NCBI GenBank assembly: GCA_965229565.1
Contig: OZ245888.1
Span: 1,116,001 to 1,180,000 of the forward strand
Source: JANQNX01 sp040217095
GTDB lineage: Bacteria > Pseudomonadota > Gammaproteobacteria > Eutrophobiales > Eutrophobiaceae
Direction of reading: 5' to 3'
DNA: 64,000 nt
Made by a program: the position numbers and the translations under genes. Position 1 is the stretch's first letter. Every line of letters begins with the position of its first letter. Below the pieces are notes generated by a model. It was not told the origin of the DNA, ran no database searches, and worked only from the letters and a program-made list of their open reading frames with translations. Positions 51,902 through 61,397 of the stretch are shown piece by piece.

Positions 51902-53080
51902 ATGTCCAATAAATCGCAAACCAGGATACCGGCAACTTACATGCGCGGTGGAACCAGCAAGGGTGTCTTTTTCAGTCTGAACAATTTGCCTGAGGCGGCA
52001 CAAACGCCGGGTGCCGCCCGTGATGCGCTGCTGCTGCGTGTTATTGGTAGCCCTGATCCATACCACAGGCATATCGATGGCATGGGGGGCGCGACTTCCA
52101 GCACCAGCAAGACCGTGATCGTGTCAGAAAGTACACGTGGCGATCATGACGTGGATTACCTGTTTGGCCAGGTTGCCATTGATCGGCCGTTTATAGACTG
52201 GAGTGGTAACTGTGGCAACCTGACCGCGGCGGTGGGCAGTTTTGCGATTATGCAAGGCCTGGTTGATGCAACACGTATTCCTCAAAATGGCCAGGCCGAG
52301 GTACGTATATGGCAGGCAAACATCAACAAGACGATCATTACCAGGATACCCATGGTCGACGGTGAGGTTCGGGAGACGGGTGACTTTGAACTCGACGGGG
52401 TAACTTTCCCGGCAGCCGAAATACAAATCGATTTCATGCAACCTGCTGCTGATAACGCGCTGTTTCCCTCGGGCAAACTGATCGATGAACTGCATGTTCC
52501 GGGTCTTGGTGTGCTTGAAGCCACCATGATCAACGCGGGAATTCCAACCATATTTATCAATGCAGCAAGCGTTGGCTTAAACGGCAGCGAGTTACAGGAT
52601 GACATCAACAATGATGACAAGGCCCTGGCCAGGTTTGAAAACATACGTGCACACGGTGCCGTGCGGATGGGGCTGATCAAGGATATTAGCGAGGCAGCAC
52701 AGCGGCAACATACACCCAAGCTGGCCTTTGTTGCAGGACCGGCCAGCTATACGGCAGCCAGCGGCAGAGAAATTAACGCCGGTGACATTGACTTGCTGGT
52801 ACGCGCACTTTCCATGGGCAAGTTACATCATGCCATGATGGGTACCGCCGCGGTGGCCACAGGCATCGCCGCCGTGGTCCCGGGAACACTGGTGAACCTG
52901 GTTGCCGGCGGTGGTGAGCGCCAAGGCGTCTGTTTTGGTCATCCATCGGGCACTTTAACAGTTACTGCCGAGGTAACGCGAAACGGTGACAAGTGGGTTG
53001 CAACCAGCGCCAGCATGAGTCGCAGTGCCAGGGTGCTGATGGAAGGGTGGGTACGTGTGCCCATTGAATTTTCGCGGTGA
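51902..53080 (+). CDS. prpF: 2-Methylaconitate cis-trans isomerase PrpF family
   Basis: 392 residues, PrpF/DUF453: IPATYMRGGTSKGVFF, DGMGGATSSTSKT, a WSGNCGNLTAAVGSFA active-site-like Cys block, and MLVNLVAGGG-like GTLVNLVAGGGERQGVCFGHPSG. Acts on 2-methylaconitate in propionate catabolism or on related unsaturated acids. No prpB/C/D genes are near, so the substrate may differ; the gene starts alone after a 266-bp spacer. Confidence 0.92.
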   Translation: MSNKSQTRIPATYMRGGTSKGVFFSLNNLPEAAQTPGAARDALLLRVIGSPDPYHRHIDGMGGATSSTSKTVIVSESTRGDHDVDYLFGQVAIDRPFIDWSGNCGNLTAAVGSFAIMQGLVDATRIPQNGQAEVRIWQANINKTIITRIPMVDGEVRETGDFELDGVTFPAAEIQIDFMQPAADNALFPSGKLIDELHVPGLGVLEATMINAGIPTIFINAASVGLNGSELQDDINNDDKALARFENIRAHGAVRMGLIKDISEAAQRQHTPKLAFVAGPASYTAASGREINAGDIDLLVRALSMGKLHHAMMGTAAVATGIAAVVPGTLVNLVAGGGERQGVCFGHPSGTLTVTAEVTRNGDKWVATSASMSRSARVLMEGWVRVPIEFSR

Positions 53081-53100
53081 TGTCACTAACGTGATTGACT

Positions 53101-53934
53101 ATGAGTAGCCAGGCAAACAGGCGCGATGTCTTCTTCGTATCGGACAGGACCGGCAAAACTGCTGAATCAATCGGTGAAAGCCTGTTAAGCCAGTTCAAGG
53201 GATTTGAATTCGAGCACCATACTTTTCCATTTGTGACAACAACTGCAGAAGCGAATCATGTCGCAGGCATTATTGAAAAGGCCGCCAGGAACAGTGGCCA
53301 GCAACCGATAGTGTTCAGTACGCTGGTCAATGGTCAGCTGGAAAAACTGATCTCGTCTACCAGTGCCTGCGTGATTAGTTTATTTAATATGTTTATCGAT
53401 CCGCTTGAGCAAAGCCTGCAGATCAAGTCCACGCGCATCATGGGTCTTCCGCATGAGGAATTTACGGACAAGAAATACGACAAGCATATAGACGCTATCG
53501 ATTTTGCAATGAACTTTGATGATGGCAGCCGTACAGACAAGTATGAGAAGGCAGATGTCATACTTGTCGGTGTATCGCGCTGTGCCAAGACACCTACCTG
53601 TTTATACCTGGCCATGAATTTTTCTATCAAGGCTGCCAACTACCCGTTAACCGATGATGACCTTAACGCTGAGACGCTGCCCGATTTCCTGCGCAAGCAC
53701 CTCGACAAGGTAGTGGGGCTGACGATACAGGCAGACCAGCTGAGCGCAATACGGGAAAAGCGTCGACCGAAAAGCAGCTACGCCAGTCTCAAGCAATGTA
53801 TGCAGGAAACACGGCAGGCTGAGAACATCATGCAGTCGCATGGAATCAAGATGATAGACTCTACGGCCATGTCGATAGAAGAGATAGCCATTACGATTGT
53901 CCGTGAAAGGCAATTGTTACATCAGAAACATTGA
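53101..53934 (+). CDS. ppsR: Phosphoenolpyruvate synthase regulatory kinase/pyrophosphorylase (PpsR)
   Basis: 277 residues of the DUF299/PpsR family: FFVSDRTGKTAESIGESLLSQF, a KYEKADVILVGVSRCAKTP phosphate-binding loop (GVSR-x2-KTP), and YLAMNFSIKAANYPL. It inactivates and reactivates PpsA by ADP-dependent phosphorylation and phosphate-dependent dephosphorylation. ATG 53101 is used rather than TTG 53095. Located 22 bp upstream of ppsA, the usual pair. Confidence 0.94.
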   Translation: MSSQANRRDVFFVSDRTGKTAESIGESLLSQFKGFEFEHHTFPFVTTTAEANHVAGIIEKAARNSGQQPIVFSTLVNGQLEKLISSTSACVISLFNMFIDPLEQSLQIKSTRIMGLPHEEFTDKKYDKHIDAIDFAMNFDDGSRTDKYEKADVILVGVSRCAKTPTCLYLAMNFSIKAANYPLTDDDLNAETLPDFLRKHLDKVVGLTIQADQLSAIREKRRPKSSYASLKQCMQETRQAENIMQSHGIKMIDSTAMSIEEIAITIVRERQLLHQKH

Positions 53935-53956
53935 TATAAGGATAAAAATTTAACAG

Positions 53957-56338
53957 ATGAATAAGGAATACATACGCTCTTTCCATGAACTGGGTATGAA
54001 CGACGTAGGTATAGTCGGTGGTAAAAACGCCTCGCTGGGTGAAATGATCAGTAACCTGGCCGATGCCGGTGTGGCCGTGCCTGAAGGTTATGCCACAACC
54101 GCCCAGGCATTCTGGGATTTTCTTGCCCACAATCATTTGCGCGAGCGTATCGCAGAGCGGCTGGCCGAACTGGATACCAATAACATGCAGGCGTTAACCA
54201 GCGCGGGCAAGGAAATACGCCAATGGATTATTGATGCACCACTGCAGCCTGACCTGGAACAGGCGATTTCCGAAGCCTATCAGTCCATGGCCGTGGGTGG
54301 AAACCATAATGTCTCGGTTGCGGTGCGTTCGTCAGCCACGGCAGAGGACTTGCCCGATGCCTCTTTTGCCGGCCAGCAGGAAACCTTCCTGAATGTGAGC
54401 GGCCTCGACAACGTATTGCACAAGGTCAAGGAAGTCTTTGCCTCGCTCTACAATGACCGGGCGATTTCCTACCGTGTGCACAAGGAATTTGCCCATGATG
54501 AGGTTGCATTGTCAGCCGGTATTCAACGCATGGTCCGTAGCGATATGGGTGCCAGTGGCGTGATGTTTACCGTGGACACGGAGTCCGGTTTTACTGATGC
54601 GGTGTTTATCACAGCCAGTTATGGCCTGGGAGAGACGGTGGTACAGGGTATCGTCAACCCTGATGAATACTACGTGTACAAGCCGGCGTTGCAGGCCGGC
54701 AACAAGGCCGTACTGGGAAGGAATGTCGGTAGCAAGGCGGTAAAGATGATCTATAGCGACCGGGATTCAGGAGAACTGGTAAAGACGGTTGATGTTTCGA
54801 AAGAAGAGGCCAATCGTTTTTGTTTAAACGATGAACAACTGGAACAGCTGGGCCGCCAGGCCATGACTATTGAGCAACATTATGGACGTCCCATGGATAT
54901 CGAATGGGCACTGGATGGTGAAGACAATCAGCTATATATCGTGCAGGCACGTCCGGAAACGGTGATGAGTCGTAACAACAAAAATATCATTGAACGATAT
55001 CGTTTGCAGGGTAAGGGTAAGGAAATAATCTCCGGGGCAGCGATAGGTCAGAAGATAGGTGCAGGGCGTGCCCGGATTATCCAGCAGCTTGCCGACATGG
55101 ACCAGTTACAGGATGGTGACGTGTTGGTGACGGAAATGACGGACCCGGACTGGGAACCTGTAATGCAGCGGGCCTCCGCGATTGTAACCGATCGTGGTGG
55201 TCGAACCTGTCATGCCGCGATCATTGCGCGTGAGCTTGGTGTGCCTGCTGTAGTTGGCTGTGGTGATGCCACTACAAGGATTGAAGAGGGCAGTGAGGTT
55301 ACCGTGGTCTGTGCAGAAGGTGAAAGTGGCAAGATATACGAGGGTATACTGCCATTCGAAGTGCATACGGCCGAACTGGATAACATGCCGCCGGCACCGG
55401 TGAAGATCATGATGAATGTAGGCAACCCCGGTAAGGCCTTTTCATTCTCATCCATACCCAATGCCGGCGTTGGCCTGGCCAGGCTTGAATTCATTATCAA
55501 TAACAAGATCGGAATTCATCCCCGGGTCTTGCTTGACTACGAATCACAGCCGGATGACCTTAAACAGAGAATAGAGCAGCTTATAACCGCCTATCCTTCA
55601 CCTGTGGATTTTTATGTCATGAATCTCGTCGAGGGTGTATCCACGCTTGCTGCTGCCTTCGCACCGTCGCCGGTAATCGTGCGCTTGTCCGACTTTAAAT
55701 CCAACGAGTACGCTAATCTCATTGGCGGCGATCGCTATGAGCCGAAAGAAGAAAACCCGATGATTGGTTACCGCGGTACGTCGCGATACCTGTCGTCAGA
55801 TTTCGAGGACTGTTTTGAACTCGAATGCCGGGCATTGAAGTACGCGCGTGAACAAATGGGCCTGACAAACCTGTGGGTCATGGTGCCGTTCGTACGAACC
55901 TTATCAGAGGCGCGGGGCGTAGTTGAACTGTTGGAAAAATATGGACTGAAACGAGGTGAGCATGATCTGAAATTGATCATGATGTGCGAGATCCCCAGTA
56001 ATGCCATTCTTGCCGACCAGTTCCTTGAATACTTCGATGGCTTTTCCATTGGTTCCAACGACATGACGCAACTGACACTCGCCATTGATCGTGATTCCAG
56101 CCTGGTTTCGGACCTGTTTGATGAACGCAATGACGCAGTCAAGTTTATGCTGAGTCGTGCCATACAGGCCTGCAAGAAAGCCAACAAATACGTTGGTATC
56201 TGTGGACAGGGACCCTCGGACCACCCTGACCTTGCCAAGTGGCTGGTCGAGCAAGGTATCGAGAGCATGTCGCTCAACCCGGACACAGTGATTGATACGT
56301 GGCTGTTTCTCGCGGGCCAGAAGCAGGATATGAATTAA
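53957..56338 (+). CDS. ppsA: Phosphoenolpyruvate synthase
   Basis: 793 residues. N-terminal ATP-grasp domain with VGGKNASLGEMISNL and AVRSSATAEDLPDASFAGQQ, the phosphohistidine domain with GGRTCHAAIIARELG (active-site His), and the C-terminal PEP/pyruvate barrel with MIGYRGTSRY and FSIGSNDMTQLTL. Converts pyruvate, ATP and water to PEP, AMP and phosphate for gluconeogenesis. Controlled by PpsR just upstream. Confidence 0.96.
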   Translation: MNKEYIRSFHELGMNDVGIVGGKNASLGEMISNLADAGVAVPEGYATTAQAFWDFLAHNHLRERIAERLAELDTNNMQALTSAGKEIRQWIIDAPLQPDLEQAISEAYQSMAVGGNHNVSVAVRSSATAEDLPDASFAGQQETFLNVSGLDNVLHKVKEVFASLYNDRAISYRVHKEFAHDEVALSAGIQRMVRSDMGASGVMFTVDTESGFTDAVFITASYGLGETVVQGIVNPDEYYVYKPALQAGNKAVLGRNVGSKAVKMIYSDRDSGELVKTVDVSKEEANRFCLNDEQLEQLGRQAMTIEQHYGRPMDIEWALDGEDNQLYIVQARPETVMSRNNKNIIERYRLQGKGKEIISGAAIGQKIGAGRARIIQQLADMDQLQDGDVLVTEMTDPDWEPVMQRASAIVTDRGGRTCHAAIIARELGVPAVVGCGDATTRIEEGSEVTVVCAEGESGKIYEGILPFEVHTAELDNMPPAPVKIMMNVGNPGKAFSFSSIPNAGVGLARLEFIINNKIGIHPRVLLDYESQPDDLKQRIEQLITAYPSPVDFYVMNLVEGVSTLAAAFAPSPVIVRLSDFKSNEYANLIGGDRYEPKEENPMIGYRGTSRYLSSDFEDCFELECRALKYAREQMGLTNLWVMVPFVRTLSEARGVVELLEKYGLKRGEHDLKLIMMCEIPSNAILADQFLEYFDGFSIGSNDMTQLTLAIDRDSSLVSDLFDERNDAVKFMLSRAIQACKKANKYVGICGQGPSDHPDLAKWLVEQGIESMSLNPDTVIDTWLFLAGQKQDMN

Positions 56339-56351
56339 TTTTAAGCATGCA

Positions 56352-56385
56352 CAAAAAAAAGCGGCGACGTGGTTACACGTCGCCG
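56352..56385. terminator. Strong hairpin between ppsA and katG
   Basis: 13-bp stem AAGCGGCGACGTG/CACGTCGCCGCTT with a GTTA loop. Eight A on its left become a T-run for minus-strand transcription, so it mainly ends katG, and may also stop ppsA. Confidence 0.88.
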
Positions 56386-56440
56386 CTTGTACTTTAACTA
56401 ACCAGACAAATTAAAACTTGCCTGGAACAGCTAACAAAAG

Positions 56441-58690
56441 TTAGCGTTTTGCTATTTCACTTCCAGCAGGCTCGACTGGCTCAAAGCGGCCCAGGTTCAT
56501 GACCTTGGTCCAGGCAGCAGCGAAGTCATTCACGAACTTGGTGTCTTCAGAAGCATAAACTTCTGACAGCGCACGCAGTTCAGACTGAGAGCCGAAGATA
56601 AGGTCTACAGGTGTAGCCGTATACTTTAGCTTGCTTGTGCCACGGGCAACGCCTTCATAGATACCCGGGAACTCCGAAGACTTCTTCCATTCTGTCGACA
56701 TGTCGAGCAGGTTGACGAAGAAGTCATTGCTGAGTGTGCCGGGCTTGTCGGTCAGGACGCCATGCTTCGCGCCACCTGCGTTTGCATTAAGCGCACGCAT
56801 ACCGCCTACCAGCACGGTCATTTCAGGTGCGGTCAACGTTAACAGGTCAGCCTTTTCAATCAGCATGTCTGCCGGTGAGTCGTAGGCCATTTCCGTGTAA
56901 TAGTTACGAAAACCGTCCGCCTTCAACTCAAGCCATGCAAATGACTTCTGATCAGTCATTTCCTGCGTGGCATCAGTACGGCCAGGGGTGAAGTCCACTT
57001 CAATACTGTAACCTGCATCCCTGGCAGCTTTTTCAATGGCAGCATTACCGGCAATCACGATCGTATCTGCCAGTGAAACCTGCTTGCCTCCCTTCAGTGA
57101 CTTGTTGAAGTCAGCCTGAACCTTTTTCAAGGTCTTTAACACCTTGTTCAGTTCTTGCGGGTTGTTTACAGCCCAGTTCTTCTGTGGAGCCAGTGCGATA
57201 CGTGCACCGTCGGTGCCGCCACGCATATCTGAACCACGATAGCTGGCTGCAGAAGCCCAGGCAGTACGTACCAGTTCAGGTACACTCAGACCAGAGTCAA
57301 GTATCCTGGCTTCAAGCTTCTCCGCGTCATCGTTGCTGATCATTTTGTAGTCAGCAGCCGGAACAGGGTCCTGCCAGATGAAGGTTTCCCCGGGCACTTC
57401 CGGTCCCACGTAACGTGCTACCGGTCCCAGGTCACGGTGAGTCAACTTGAACCAGGCCTTGGCAAAGGCCTCGTCAAACTGTTTCGGGTTTTTCAGGAAA
57501 CGCTCGGCAATCTTGCGGAATGCCGGGTCTTCTTTCAGTGCCAGGTCAGTGGTGAACATGATTGGCGGATTTTTCTTACCTTCTATATGAGCGTCAGGCA
57601 CAGACGTATGCGCTGATTCATCGGTAGGGATCCAGACGGTACCGCCACCCGGGCTCTTTTGCTGTTTCCAGTCAAAGTTGAACAGGTTGGCAAGATACAA
57701 CACAGACCAGGCTGTCGGTGTCTGGGTCCAGGCACCTTCAAGACCACTGGTTACTGCATCTTCCGCTTTACCTTTACCGCATTTGCTTTCCCAACCAAGA
57801 CCTTGTGCTTCAATCGGGGCAGCCGCTGGCTCTGCACCGACACAGTCAGCAGCAGGTTTTGCACCATGGGCCTTCCCCAGGGTATGACCACCGGCTGTCA
57901 GCGCCACAATTTCCTCATCGTTCATTGCCATACGACCAAACGACAGGCGCATGTGCTGCGCAGCTTCAAGCGGGTCCATGTTGCCGCCAGGGCCTTCAGG
58001 ATTTACGTAGATTAAACCCATCTGTACGGCAGCAAGGGGCGATTCGAGTTTGCCAGTTTCAAAGCGCTTATCGGCAGCAAGCCATTTCTTTTCTGCGCCC
58101 CAGTAGACTTCATCAGCTTCCCAGTCGTCGACACGACCACCGGCAAAGCCCAGTGTTTGAAAGCCCATGGATTCCAGGGCTACGTTACCGGAAAGGATTA
58201 TCAGGTCGCCCCAGCTAACGCTGCGGCCGTATTTCTGCTTAACCGGCTCCAGGATACGACGCATCTTGTCGATGTTGGCGTTATCCGGCCAGCTATTCAG
58301 CGGTTCAAAGCGAATCTGACCGCCTTCAGCGCCACCGCGGCCATCCATCGTGCGATAGGTACCGGCTGCATGCCAGGCAGAACGAATAGCGAGACCACCG
58401 TAATGACCCCAGTCAGCTGGCCACCAGTCCTTGGAGGTGGTCAGGGCGGTTTCAATGTCAGCCTTGAGTTGCTTGTAATCAACCTTGTTAAATTCTTCGG
58501 CGTAATTGAAATCTGCGCCGTAGGGATTGGATGCGGGATCATGTGCACGAAGCTGATCCAGGCTTAGTTTTTCAGGCCACCAGTACTGGTTATCGATGTC
58601 CATCACTTCTTCCGCCATGACACTAACTGGCGCAAGTGATGCTATCGAAACAGCAATGGCCGTAAACATCGGCAATGCTTTCTTAAACAT
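56441..58690 (-). CDS. katG: Exported catalase-peroxidase (KatG/KatP-like)
   Basis: 749 residues. A Sec signal peptide (FTAIAVSIASLAPVSVMA, cleavage near 26) precedes a full two-domain catalase-peroxidase. Distal site: RSAWHAAGTYR. Proximal site: GGHTLGKAHG. A MGLIYVNPEGP segment supplies the crosslinked Tyr of the Met-Tyr-Trp adduct, and the C-terminal degenerate domain begins near VPELVRTAWASAASYRGS. It destroys hydrogen peroxide in the periplasm; most KatG enzymes are cytosolic, so the signal peptide makes it KatP-like. A GAGGAG ribosome-binding site precedes ATG 58690. Confidence 0.94.
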   Translation of the reverse strand: MFKKALPMFTAIAVSIASLAPVSVMAEEVMDIDNQYWWPEKLSLDQLRAHDPASNPYGADFNYAEEFNKVDYKQLKADIETALTTSKDWWPADWGHYGGLAIRSAWHAAGTYRTMDGRGGAEGGQIRFEPLNSWPDNANIDKMRRILEPVKQKYGRSVSWGDLIILSGNVALESMGFQTLGFAGGRVDDWEADEVYWGAEKKWLAADKRFETGKLESPLAAVQMGLIYVNPEGPGGNMDPLEAAQHMRLSFGRMAMNDEEIVALTAGGHTLGKAHGAKPAADCVGAEPAAAPIEAQGLGWESKCGKGKAEDAVTSGLEGAWTQTPTAWSVLYLANLFNFDWKQQKSPGGGTVWIPTDESAHTSVPDAHIEGKKNPPIMFTTDLALKEDPAFRKIAERFLKNPKQFDEAFAKAWFKLTHRDLGPVARYVGPEVPGETFIWQDPVPAADYKMISNDDAEKLEARILDSGLSVPELVRTAWASAASYRGSDMRGGTDGARIALAPQKNWAVNNPQELNKVLKTLKKVQADFNKSLKGGKQVSLADTIVIAGNAAIEKAARDAGYSIEVDFTPGRTDATQEMTDQKSFAWLELKADGFRNYYTEMAYDSPADMLIEKADLLTLTAPEMTVLVGGMRALNANAGGAKHGVLTDKPGTLSNDFFVNLLDMSTEWKKSSEFPGIYEGVARGTSKLKYTATPVDLIFGSQSELRALSEVYASEDTKFVNDFAAAWTKVMNLGRFEPVEPAGSEIAKR

Positions 58691-59182
58691 AACTAGCTCT
58701 CCTCTTGTTGTAAAAATTTTTTATTTAGAATCTTTCTAAAGTCTAGATCATTACGATGACGACACGAAATCAAGAAAAGCTATGGGTAGGATAGGTAAAA
58801 GCTATTAGTCTGTAAGTCTGGATAGTTATTCTATCTGGTTGTAAATTGAGGGAAAAAGTCAGGTTTACTTTGCGGCGCAACATTTTTAATGACCGAGGCA
58901 GGAGACGCTCCCACTATCACTGACTGGTATGACATGAATAGTCTTTGGTGTGTTTGTGCCCCGTCGCTTTACTGAAAAATGACAGACCATGAAATGCACC
59001 GATTGTGCAAACTATTTTAGAGAAGGTATATGGATAAAAATCTTTTATATGTAGGCAGCACGAAAAATATATTTAGCATGTTTACTGGTCGTCTGATAGT
59101 TTTCAGTTAATTTTTGAAATAAATGACATGTACCGGAATCTAATGAGCCAAACTCACAACACAAATAACAATTGGCTAAAGT
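58691..59182. other. AT-rich intergenic region between katG and the BASS gene
   Basis: 492 bp with no frame that resembles a gene. The left end holds the katG promoter region (divergent), including CTAGACTTTAG on the minus strand near 58738-58748. Base composition is clearly more AT-rich than the flanking genes. I see no repeats, tRNA or inverted repeats that would mark an element edge. Confidence 0.55.
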
Positions 59183-60052
59183 ATGCAAGCTGATGTTCTA
59201 ACAAAAATCATCCTGCCTTTGTCCCTGTTCCTGATCATGTTTGGAATTGGGATATCTCTAAAGATTTCTGATTTTAAAAATATTTTTAAATATCCTAAAG
59301 CGATTGTTACAGGAATAATCGGGCAGTTAGTTCTTCTTCCGCTTATTGCCCTTGTTCTTGCTATTCTTTTCAGTTTATCCGCTGAACTGGCGGTAGGTTT
59401 AATTATTATTGCCTTGGCGCCAGGCGGTGCGACATCTAATATGTTTACCTATCTGTTTAAAGGAGATGTCTCACTTTCTGTCAGTTTAACGTTATTGATT
59501 AGCCTGATTACCCCATTCACTATTCCAGTGCTTACATCTTTGGGCATGCTCTATTTTATGGGTAGTGGTACTCAATTTGAGTTGCCGATCATGAAAACGA
59601 TAGTTCAGTTACTGGTAATCACGATTATTCCAATAGCTTTAGGAATGTTTGCTTTGAATCGTGCACCGGTATTCGCAAGGAAAGTAGAAAATGTACTGAA
59701 ATGGTTTTCAATATTTTTCCTGTTTTTGATTATTGCTTTAATCATCATAAAGAACTCTGAAAACATGGGCAGCTTTTTTGCACAGGCGGGTCTCGCAACC
59801 CTGGTGCTGAATATCATGGTATTAATCCTGGGTTATCAGCTGGGAAACCTGGCCAAACTCGGTAGAAAACAGTCTATCGCAATTGGATTTGAAGTTGGGA
59901 TTCAGAATGGTACTTTGGCATTAGTGGTGGCGGGTACCTTGATTGGCAACACTACTATGATGATCCCGGCAGTCACCTACTCGATAATCATGTTTATTAC
60001 AGGTGCTGTTTTTGGCTGGTTCATTACCAGGAAGCAACGTTCTATTGCTTAG
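59183..60052 (+). CDS. Bile-acid:sodium symporter (BASS) family transporter
   Basis: 289 residues with about nine spans. BASS features: LIMFGIGISLKISDFKNI, LAPGGATSNMFTYLFKGD (first sodium-site segment), IPIALGMFALNR and a second crossover AIGFEVGIQNGTLALVVA. Sodium-driven uptake of an organic acid or bile-acid-like compound; substrate unknown. The gene and its upstream region are more AT-rich than the flanking katG and ribosomal genes. Confidence 0.92.
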   Translation: MQADVLTKIILPLSLFLIMFGIGISLKISDFKNIFKYPKAIVTGIIGQLVLLPLIALVLAILFSLSAELAVGLIIIALAPGGATSNMFTYLFKGDVSLSVSLTLLISLITPFTIPVLTSLGMLYFMGSGTQFELPIMKTIVQLLVITIIPIALGMFALNRAPVFARKVENVLKWFSIFFLFLIIALIIIKNSENMGSFFAQAGLATLVLNIMVLILGYQLGNLAKLGRKQSIAIGFEVGIQNGTLALVVAGTLIGNTTMMIPAVTYSIIMFITGAVFGWFITRKQRSIA

Positions 60053-60195
60053 GATTGGCTGGGAATATCTGACTACTACATACATTCTTGTATGTTGCCC
60101 TACGGGCCAGTCTAGCCGGGCTCGACTGTTCAAATTTGCTCCCGGCAAATTTGTCGAACCTTTTTGCAGTTCGAGTTCTTCCGGATGCAAACAAT

Positions 60196-60221
60196 AAAAA
60201 AAGGGTTCACAAGGAACCCTT
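60196..60221 (-). terminator. Terminator downstream of tRNA-Gln
   Basis: Minus-strand hairpin AAGGGTTC/GAACCCTT with a five-base loop, followed by a T-run (plus-strand A at 60196-60202). Lies 11 bp beyond the tRNA 3' end. Confidence 0.85.
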
Positions 60222-60232
60222 TATTATTGATA

Positions 60233-60306
60233 TGGCTGGGGGTAGAGGATTCGAACCTCTACTGGCGGAGTCAGAGTCCGCAGTCCTACCATTAGACGAA
60301 CCCCCA
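60233..60306 (-). tRNA. tRNA-Gln (CUG anticodon)
   Basis: 74 nt on the minus strand, with encoded 3' CCA. Acceptor stem TGGGGGT/ACCCCCA, discriminator G73, an anticodon arm GCGGA-CTCTGAC-TCCGC giving anticodon CUG, and a T arm GAGG-TTCGAAT-CCTC. These match bacterial tRNA-Gln, which reads CAG. Confidence 0.95.
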
Positions 60307-60331
60307 AACAATTAACACTTTTATTTATAGC

Positions 60332-60361
60332 AAAAAAAAGAGGGTAACCCCTCTTTTTTTC
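60332..60361 (-). terminator. Terminator after rpsI
   Basis: Stem GAGGG/CCCTC with a TAAC-type loop flanked by A- and T-runs on both strands, 26 bp beyond the rpsI stop; minus-strand transcription ends in a run of T. Confidence 0.88.
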
Positions 60362-60386
60362 AGCGTTAAAGGAAGAAAGAAATCCC

Positions 60387-60779
60387 TTAACGTTTCGAGA
60401 ATTGCGGACGCTTGCGAGCTTTGTGCAGGCCGACTTTCTTGCGTTCCACTTCGCGTGCATCGCGGGTTACGAAGCCGGCGACACGAAGCTGCTTGCGCAG
60501 GGTTTCATCATACTCAATCAGGGCACGGGTAATGCCGTGACGGATGGCACCAGCCTGGCCACTGATTCCACCACCGGTAACGGAGATGTTGAAGTCAAAC
60601 TGGTCCATGACATTCAGGGTTTCCATTGGCTGGCGTACAACCATCTGTCCGGTTTCGCGGCCAAAGTACTGTTCAAGTGTTTTATTGTTAATGGTGATCT
60701 GACCAGAACCGCGTTTCATGTAAACGCGAGCAGAAGCATTCTTGCGTCGACCGGTGCTGTAATAAATTTGTTCGGACAT
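60387..60779 (-). CDS. rpsI: 30S ribosomal protein S9
   Basis: 130 residues, full length: YYSTGRRKNASARVYMKRG, YFGRETGQMVVRQPM, DFNISVTGGGISGQAGAIRHGITRAL and the conserved C-terminus KKVGLHKARKRPQFSKR reaching the ribosomal P site. ATG 60779 is used; it follows rplM by 3 bp as the standard rplM-rpsI operon. Confidence 0.98.
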   Translation of the reverse strand: MSEQIYYSTGRRKNASARVYMKRGSGQITINNKTLEQYFGRETGQMVVRQPMETLNVMDQFDFNISVTGGGISGQAGAIRHGITRALIEYDETLRKQLRVAGFVTRDAREVERKKVGLHKARKRPQFSKR

Positions 60780-60782
60780 CAA

Positions 60783-61211
60783 TTATATCTCCAGTGCCTG
60801 GGGTTGTTGTGCCGCATGGCTATGCTCGGCACCAGCGTAGACTTTCAGCTTGCGATACATTGCACGACCCAGCGGGCCCCTTGGCAACATGCCTTTGACT
60901 GCGGTTTCGATAACTTTCTCAGGTTTCTTGGCAATCTGCTTTTCAAAAGTGATGGACTTGATACCACCAGGGTAACCGGTATGGTGATGATAGAGTTTGT
61001 CGGTGGACTTGTTACCACTAACGCGGACATCCTTGGCATTGATGACTACGATGTAATCGCCGGTATCGACGTGTGGCGTAAATTCAGGCTTATGCTTGCC
61101 ACGCAGGCGACGCGCCACTTCAGTTGCCAGGCGTCCCAGCGTTTTTCCACTGGCATCAATCACATACCAGTCTCGCTTGACCTCGGCGGGTTTTGCAGTA
61201 AAGGTTTTCAT
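60783..61211 (-). CDS. rplM: 50S ribosomal protein L13
   Basis: 142 residues, full length: DWYVIDASGKTLGRLATEVARRLRGKHKPEFTPHVDTGDY, VRVSGNK, YHHTGYPGGIK and a final VYAGAEHSHAAQQPQALEI. Early-assembly large-subunit protein. ATG 61211 is used although GTG 61214 sits directly before it. Confidence 0.98.
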   Translation of the reverse strand: MKTFTAKPAEVKRDWYVIDASGKTLGRLATEVARRLRGKHKPEFTPHVDTGDYIVVINAKDVRVSGNKSTDKLYHHHTGYPGGIKSITFEKQIAKKPEKVIETAVKGMLPRGPLGRAMYRKLKVYAGAEHSHAAQQPQALEI

Positions 61212-61397
61212 CACTAAATCCTGAGAATCGGGTTACCCTGAAAAAAAGAGGTGGAATAGTACGGATAGACCCTTTTGCTGTCAACACACACCGCGCTGAA
61301 AAGCCCATTGTGACGGGGTTGGCCGCAATCAGCTGAACCAATACCTGTGTAATCCGTACATATATATAGTATCCAGCTATAACTAAAACGGTGAGTT

